From an uncultured Lachnospiraceae bacterium (lineage in GTDB: Bacteria; Bacillota; Clostridia; Lachnospirales; Lachnospiraceae), in the NCBI GenBank assembly GCA_910586605.1, contig CAJUJR010000045.1, positions 1 through 25,737 of the forward strand: DNA of 25,737 bases, given 5' to 3'. Both the position numbers and the translations under genes were made by a program. Position 1 is the stretch's first letter. Each line of letters begins with the position of its first letter. This document shows, in pieces, positions 21,433 through 25,737 of this stretch. The notes beneath the pieces were generated by a model, which worked only from the letters and a program-made list of their open reading frames with translations, was not told where the DNA came from and ran no database searches.

Positions 21433-22461
21433 TTACGGGCTAAAATAATATTTTAACGGCAATCCCGTATCATAAGACAGGTTTCCAAGCCCTTTTGCCG
21501 CCTGGGCAATCTTCTTTTTCTGATCCTTTATGCCATTAACTTCTCCCGGAATAGCATAAAAACCTTCTTTGTAAACTGGCAGCGCTTCTTTTAGCAAATA
21601 GCAGTACTGCCGGTACTTATCTACGGCCTGGCCAAAAATCTCCCAGACAGATGCAGAAGATGCAACCCTTTTATCCCAGGGGTTATGCCAGGTACAGTTC
21701 TCTGTATTCATTACTTTTTTCTTCTGTATCAAATCATCCGTCACCATAAAATTACTTAGCCCATAATCCTCGCAAAATGGCCATTCCAGCTTTTGCAGCT
21801 TTTTCCTTTGTGCACTGGATGCTACAAAAAAGCCTGTTGTAATGATGCGCATCATTTTCAGGGATGCAACTACATTTTCCTCTTTCAGCTTAATCTGGTA
21901 ACTCCTGCTAACTGCCCTTGACAAATATGCCGCCAAAAGCCTTTTCTCCTGTTTTCCCATCTGCTGGCTTTCTGCAGCAGAATATTCTGAGGGAAACTTA
22001 TTTTCCTTAACCGCAATTATTTTTGCATCCATTGCGGATTCCAGCCGGTGGTGCAGCCCGTTCGTAGCCTCTTTCGCATAGGGTGAAGCCACATCATAGC
22101 CAATCCTTGCATAGACATAAGGATGTACCATGCTGTCAAGCGTATAGTGTGCCAAAGCGCCATACAAGTAACTCATCCCAACTTCAGCAGCCTGTACATC
22201 CAAGGACTCTGCAATCACCTGCATCAGGTTTGCAAAATAACGGCTGCTCCCTTCATTATGCATCCGTATTCCCAGGTTCTTCTCTTTGCTGCTAAGAAGC
22301 ATTGGGATATTATATAAAAACAAATCCGGTCCTTGGCATCCCACGCCAAATACGCCCAAATGCTTCCTGATTGCCTCTATAGGCATAATATCAGCATTTT
22401 TTTCTAATACTTCCTTCCCAAAAGCAGCATGTGCCGCAAATCCTCCCATAATAATAACCAT
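21433..22461 (-). CDS. Zinc-dependent phospholipase C-like protein
   Basis: A 342-residue protein matching the zinc-dependent phospholipase C/S1-P1 nuclease-like fold common in Clostridia. Likely metal ligands are visible in order: H11 near the N-terminus (FAAHAAFGKEV), GPD at 44-46 with D46, H105, D109 and H113 in GALAHYTLDSMVHPY, and H137/H138, E141 and D145 in HHRLESAMD. There is no signal peptide, unlike secreted clostridial alpha-toxins, so it is probably intracellular and not a toxin. The C-terminal half is helical without known motif. Start: ATG at 22461 or 22449; the second gives MGGFAAH, closer to family N-termini, but neither has ideal ribosome-site spacing. Substrate unknown. Confidence 0.82.
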   Translation of the reverse strand: MVIIMGGFAAHAAFGKEVLEKNADIMPIEAIRKHLGVFGVGCQGPDLFLYNIPMLLSSKEKNLGIRMHNEGSSRYFANLMQVIAESLDVQAAEVGMSYLYGALAHYTLDSMVHPYVYARIGYDVASPYAKEATNGLHHRLESAMDAKIIAVKENKFPSEYSAAESQQMGKQEKRLLAAYLSRAVSRSYQIKLKEENVVASLKMMRIITTGFFVASSAQRKKLQKLEWPFCEDYGLSNFMVTDDLIQKKKVMNTENCTWHNPWDKRVASSASVWEIFGQAVDKYRQYCYLLKEALPVYKEGFYAIPGEVNGIKDQKKKIAQAAKGLGNLSYDTGLPLKYYFSP

Positions 22462-22477
22462 GCCTTTCTCGCAACCT

Positions 22478-22552
22478 GCGAATTTACGCCATAGGCAAAA
22501 ATTCGCGTATGAAAAATTTATTTTTCAGACTATTTCCTCAAAGTTAACTTTG
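22478..22552 (-). repeat. Three consecutive palindromes between ylbJ-like and phospholipase-like genes
   Basis: On the plus strand: GCGAATTT/AAATTCGC with an inner GCC/GGC (22478-22506); TGAAAAA/TTTTTCA with a four-base loop (22510-22527); and the perfect palindrome CAAAGTTAACTTTG (22539-22552). They fill most of the 99-base gap and lie directly before the phospholipase-like gene. They could terminate the ylbJ-like transcript, protect or regulate the downstream message, or be a palindromic repeat. Confidence 0.6.
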
Positions 22553-22560
22553 CCTGCTCC

Positions 22561-23481
22561 TTAAAACAAATAAAACCATAGAAAGGCAAAGGAAAACGCA
22601 ACTGCCATCTGTATCAGCTTTGCCAGAAAATATTTTTTCACTGACAAATCTGTCTCACCCAGGACACTGGCAGTCTGTGCAACGCTGGAAAGTCCGCCAA
22701 ACGCACACAGCCCCGCCAGAATGCTGTTGCGGACTGCTTCCGGGACAACACTTCCTGCAAAAACTGCCCCACCAGTTGTTATTTCCAAAATTCCAATTCC
22801 TATGTACTTCACAAAAGCAGAAAAAGGCATTAACTCTGCCGTCACCTGTGCCAATATAGAAAACAGCATAATATACCCGCCTACTTTTGTAATTGTAACA
22901 AAGGCATCTAATATACTTTCGTCCAGCGATACAATCACCGGCTGTTTTTGGCTGGCGCATGGCTTTAGGCGGCAGTCCCCTTTTTGAAAATGCTTTTTTC
23001 TGAACAAAAGCGTCCCAAGAAAAGCAGACAGGTAAATCATCCCTAACAACACAACAGGGTATTTTAACTCCATACAGTGAATCCCCATATATTCAATTAA
23101 AAACATAGGGCTGGCATTGTTGCAGAATGTTAAAAGATACTGCGCCTCTTCCCTTGATATCATCCGTTCTTGGTAAAGCTGCGCTGTAGTCTTAGCCCCC
23201 AGCGGATAACCGGATAACAGCCCAATTACCGCCGGATAACAGCTCTCCTTTGATAGGCCAAACAACCTAGAAAAAAGCGGATAGGCGATACGGCTAACAT
23301 TTTGCGTAATATTCTGCTTTATCATAAAATTGGACAAAATCATAAAAGGAAGCAGCGCCGGAAGCACTGTATCAAACCACAAAAGCAGCCCCGTTTTTGC
23401 CCCCTGGCAAATCATATCAGGAAAAATCACAAAAAGTACAATAATTATCCCTAAAAGGATTGTAAGTAATTTCCGGTTCAT
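22561..23481 (-). CDS. ylbJ: YlbJ-like sporulation integral membrane protein
   Basis: A 306-residue polytopic membrane protein with about eight hydrophobic segments, resembling YlbJ/nucleoside-recognition (Gate) domain proteins. Conserved-looking pieces are LLSGYPLGAKTTAQLY, FCNNASPMFLIEYMG and the symmetry-related GLCAFGGLSSVAQTA near the C-terminus, which suggest a two-repeat transporter-like fold. In Bacillus YlbJ is made in the mother cell and needed for heat-resistant spores; the same role here is inference. The frame opens at 23532, but the 17 extra residues are polar with no ribosome site; the ATG at 23481 leads straight into the first membrane segment, though its G-rich upstream tract is very close. 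Either start is possible. Confidence 0.8.
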   Translation of the reverse strand: MNRKLLTILLGIIIVLFVIFPDMICQGAKTGLLLWFDTVLPALLPFMILSNFMIKQNITQNVSRIAYPLFSRLFGLSKESCYPAVIGLLSGYPLGAKTTAQLYQERMISREEAQYLLTFCNNASPMFLIEYMGIHCMELKYPVVLLGMIYLSAFLGTLLFRKKHFQKGDCRLKPCASQKQPVIVSLDESILDAFVTITKVGGYIMLFSILAQVTAELMPFSAFVKYIGIGILEITTGGAVFAGSVVPEAVRNSILAGLCAFGGLSSVAQTASVLGETDLSVKKYFLAKLIQMAVAFSFAFLWFYLF

Positions 23482-23594
23482 ACCCCACCCAAAAGCAGCG
23501 CCCAACAGTTCTTTGCATCCAACACTGCACATATAATCTGACTTACTTACATCCTATGAAACAGGGAAATCAATTATGCAGGCCTTATTACTGC

Positions 23595-23603
23595 AATAGT
23601 AAC
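23595..23603 (-). repeat. Intergenic motif GTTACTATT after the second NUDIX gene
   Basis: Read on the minus strand as TATAGTTACTATTG. It follows the hairpin at 23605-23628 and repeats the position seen at the first NUDIX gene, whose 3' side also reads TATAGTTACTATT. Beyond nine bases it does not match the CACRGCC extension. Confidence 0.4.
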
Positions 23604-23604
23604 T

Positions 23605-23628
23605 ATAAAGCGGCAACCTGCCCTTTAT
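23605..23628 (-). terminator. Hairpin at the end of the second NUDIX gene
   Basis: ATAAAG-GGCA and TGCC-CTTTAT arms form ten pairs with one bulged G and a three-base loop, starting at the NUDIX stop codon. There is no T-run after it, so termination would be weak or it may protect the 3' end of the message. Confidence 0.4.
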
Positions 23629-24188
23629 CACCGCCTGCTCCAAGCGTAACAATACGCTTGTGTCCTTGCTGCAAAAGGATATTCCCTTAAAAGCTGCCTT
23701 ACTTCTTCTTTTGTATACCATCCGGGCTCAATCTCTTCGACAACAGAAGTGCTTTCCCGGAAACTTCCGGCTGCCGTACCCACAACACAGACATTTGTTT
23801 CATTAGAAAAACCAATTGCACTGTAGCTTAGCGGAATATGGTCGTCAATTGTTTGTATGGTAAGCCCTGTTTCTTCCCATAGCTCCCTTTTTGCACTTTC
23901 ATCCGGAGTCTCCCCGAAATCAATTAGCCCTGCCGGAAAATTATAGACCCATACCCCGGTAGCAAGCCGGAACTCTTTGTTTAACAGTACTTTTTCCCCC
24001 GTCTCATCATGCATAATAATTACAACTGCATCTGGATTTTTCCCAATTAACTCCTGATGGGAATGGATTTCAGGATTCCTGCTAATCATCTCATAAACCT
24101 TTGTGCTCCCATCCTGTGCCTCATAAGTAATATCATACCGATGGATAAATTTTCCATCCAGCATCTTCTGAATTGAACGAAATTTCAT
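23628..24188 (-). CDS. NUDIX hydrolase, ADP-ribose pyrophosphatase-like
   Basis: A 186-residue NUDIX protein with an intact box from G87 to L109 (G-x5-E93-x7-R101-E102-x2-E105-E106-x-G108). The preceding VYNFPAGLID segment and the N-terminal beta-rich region resemble ADP-ribose/nucleotide-sugar pyrophosphatases. The substrate is not certain. The frame opens at 24236 inside metY; the ATG at 24188 is chosen since it lies 22 bases after the metY stop, has GGGG seven bases before it, and gives the normal N-terminus. It is likely co-transcribed with metY. It is not closely similar to the NUDIX protein at 85-597 outside the box. Confidence 0.9.
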   Translation of the reverse strand: MKFRSIQKMLDGKFIHRYDITYEAQDGSTKVYEMISRNPEIHSHQELIGKNPDAVVIIMHDETGEKVLLNKEFRLATGVWVYNFPAGLIDFGETPDESAKRELWEETGLTIQTIDDHIPLSYSAIGFSNETNVCVVGTAAGSFRESTSVVEEIEPGWYTKEEVRQLLREYPFAARTQAYCYAWSRR

Positions 24189-24210
24189 CCTGATACCCCA
24201 TCTTTCTTTA

Positions 24211-25503
24211 CTATGCCTTTGCGTGAACAAAATCAAGCGCCTGCTTTAAATCGGCAATAATATCCTCTGTGTTTTCCAGCCCAATCGAAAGACGGATTAA
24301 ATCTGGGGCAACACCAGCCTCCTTTAACTGCTCGTCCGTCATTTGGCGGTGCGTATGGCTTGCCGGATGAAGGATGCAAGTCTTACTGTCCGCAACATGT
24401 GTTACAATAGACACAAGCTTTAACGAGTCCATAAAACGGATAGACTGCTCCCTTCCACCTTTTATGCCAAAGGATAGGACACCACATGTCCCATTTGGAA
24501 GATATTTCTGTGCCAAGCTGTGGTATGCATCATTTTCCAAATCAGCATAATGGACCCATGCCACCCGTTCGTCTTCCTCCAAAAACTTTGCCACAGCCAA
24601 TGCGCTTGCACAATGCTGTTTCATACGGAGAGGAAGTGTTTCCAGCCCAAGATTCAAATAAAATGCGTTCTGCGGTGACTGGATAGAACCTAAATCCCTC
24701 ATAAGCTGTGCAGTTGCCTTCTCTATAAATGCCAGTTTATTCCCAAACTTCTCTGCATACGTAATGCCATGATACGATTCATCTGGTGTCGTAAGCCCTG
24801 GATATTTTTCTGGATGCACCATCCAATCAAACCTTCCACTATCCACAATACAGCCCCCTACGCCGACAGCATGCCCATCCATATATTTTGTTGTGGAATG
24901 AGTTACAATATCTGCTCCCCATTCAAATGGGCGGCAGTTTACCGGCGTCGCAAAGGTATTGTCAACAATCAGGGGCACGCCATGCCCATGGGCGGCAGAG
25001 GCAAATTTTTCAATGTCAAATACCGATACGGTTGGATTCGTAATTGTTTCTCCAAAAACAGCCTTTGTATTTGGCCTGAAATAGGAATCCAGCTCTTCTT
25101 TTGTAATATCCTGGTCGACAAACGTACACTCAATCCCCATTTTTTTCATTGTAACGCCAAACAAATTATAGGTTCCACCATAAATTGCAGAAGAAGCAAT
25201 AAAGTGGTCTCCTGCTTCACAAATATTAAATACTGCAAAAAAGTTAGCCGCCTGCCCGGAAGAAGTCAGCATTGCAGCCGCGCCTCCTTCCAGGGCACAA
25301 ATTTTTGCTGCTACAGCATCATTTGTAGGGTTCTGCAGCCTTGTATAAAAATACCCTGTATCTTCCAAATCAAACAGCCTGCCCATCGCATCGCTAGAAT
25401 CATACTGAAATGTTGTGCTCTGATATACCGGAAGCTGCCTTGGCTCTCCCTGCTTTGGCTTCCATCCTTCTTGGATGCATTTTGTCTCTAAACCTGTTTT
25501 CAT
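24211..25503 (-). CDS. metY: O-acetylhomoserine aminocarboxypropyltransferase (sulfhydrylase)
   Basis: A 430-residue PLP enzyme of the Cys/Met metabolism family that makes homocysteine from O-acetylhomoserine and sulfide, or related gamma-replacement products. Visible are the YTRLQNPT phosphate-binding segment (about 53-60), SSGQAANFFA (about 81-90), D181 in PLIVDNTFATP, and the PLP lysine K206 in THSTTKYMDGH. Length and order match MetY rather than the shorter MetB/MetC. ATG at 25503 follows GGAGG with short spacing and is preferred; ATG at 25515 adds four residues. No SAM riboswitch or T-box was recognisable in the 234 bases upstream. The NUDIX gene follows in the same run. Confidence 0.95.
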   Translation of the reverse strand: MKTGLETKCIQEGWKPKQGEPRQLPVYQSTTFQYDSSDAMGRLFDLEDTGYFYTRLQNPTNDAVAAKICALEGGAAAMLTSSGQAANFFAVFNICEAGDHFIASSAIYGGTYNLFGVTMKKMGIECTFVDQDITKEELDSYFRPNTKAVFGETITNPTVSVFDIEKFASAAHGHGVPLIVDNTFATPVNCRPFEWGADIVTHSTTKYMDGHAVGVGGCIVDSGRFDWMVHPEKYPGLTTPDESYHGITYAEKFGNKLAFIEKATAQLMRDLGSIQSPQNAFYLNLGLETLPLRMKQHCASALAVAKFLEEDERVAWVHYADLENDAYHSLAQKYLPNGTCGVLSFGIKGGREQSIRFMDSLKLVSIVTHVADSKTCILHPASHTHRQMTDEQLKEAGVAPDLIRLSIGLENTEDIIADLKQALDFVHAKA

Positions 25504-25665
25504 ATTCCTCCACATTCCTTTCTTTTAGGAACAGTAAATAAACTTATTATCTGTATACACCAAATATTTATTTCCATTCCTTATAATCTCTTTTCCAACA
25601 AATACTATCTTCTCACATCTGGCGTTATCATGCAAGCCTAAAAGTACAGGACAACAGCATTTACT

Positions 25666-25715
25666 GTTACTATTCACAGCCGATCGTAGCTAAATTTAAG
25701 GAAATAAAAAATATC
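25666..25715 (+). repeat. Dispersed repeat copy upstream of metY, possibly continuing past the window
   Basis: Begins GTTACTATTCACAGCC and matches the minus strand of bases 1-50 without gaps at about 43 of 50 positions. The match is limited by the left window edge, so the true repeat may be longer. No coding capacity is seen in it. Confidence 0.65.
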
Positions 25716-25737
25716 TTCTCCTATGAAGCGCTTTCAT

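Noticed and set aside
21433..22461. Secreted clostridial alpha-toxin
   Set aside because: The metal-ligand pattern fits the wider fold, but there is no signal peptide or C-terminal membrane-binding domain.
24769..25491. 240-codon open frame on the plus strand opposite metY
   Set aside because: It is the antisense of a complete, well-motified PLP enzyme, has a cysteine- and isoleucine-rich composition without domains, and no ribosome site.
25504..25737. SAM riboswitch or T-box ahead of metY
   Set aside because: Neither the S-box core nor a T-box sequence could be found; only the dispersed repeat and AT-rich DNA without a clear promoter.
1..25737. CRISPR array, tRNA or rRNA genes, IS transposase, prophage or restriction system
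   Set aside because: No regularly spaced repeats, cloverleaf signatures, transposase motifs or phage genes were seen on either strand.

Overview
This is chromosomal DNA from a low-to-moderate GC Gram-positive anaerobe, most likely a Lachnospiraceae-type member of the Clostridia. The evidence is the dapA/dapB lysine genes, a QueH-type (not QueG) queuosine enzyme, a YlbJ-like sporulation membrane protein, an RNase H with a viroplasmin domain, a PcrA helicase, strong AGGAGG-type ribosome sites, and no outer-membrane genes. The assignment to family is inference; no rRNA, tRNA, phage, IS or CRISPR was found.

Layout. Bases 1-4177 (minus strand): cobO-like adenosyltransferase, dapA, terminator, dapB, CvpA-like membrane protein, queH and a NUDIX hydrolase. 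Bases 4372-12695 (minus strand): a tightly packed seven-gene run from a strong promoter at 12731-12759. It holds a class A penicillin-binding protein with a long charged C-terminal extension, a two-TM Pro/Gln-rich protein, a leucine-rich-repeat protein, a VWA/peptidase-like protein, a MoxR-type AAA+ ATPase, RNase H and a PAP2 phosphatase. Bases 12761-19614 (plus strand): tyrA and pcrA from a divergent promoter, then a structured non-coding stretch, an 88-residue acidic membrane protein, argH and a sodium-coupled transporter. Bases 20012-25503 (minus strand): metY, a second NUDIX hydrolase, a YlbJ-like protein, a zinc phospholipase C-like protein and an M18 aminopeptidase.

Most genes are ordinary housekeeping: diaminopimelate/lysine, tyrosine, arginine and methionine synthesis, cell wall, DNA repair and tRNA modification. 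The most unusual coding locus is the MoxR-VWA pair with its LRR and membrane companions, in line with the PBP. MoxR-VWA pairs generally act as chaperones that remodel or activate a client; here the client is unknown.

The most unusual non-coding signal is a dispersed intergenic motif, GTTACTATT (often extended to GTTACTATTCACRGCC). It occurs six times exactly plus once with a changed first base, always between genes. Two copies lie as an inverted pair bounding a 186-base structured segment (16166-16351). Two other copies, at the two window ends, extend to a 50-base match. Two more intergenic regions (19841-19898 and 22478-22552) contain well-formed nested or serial palindromes with no gene explanation.
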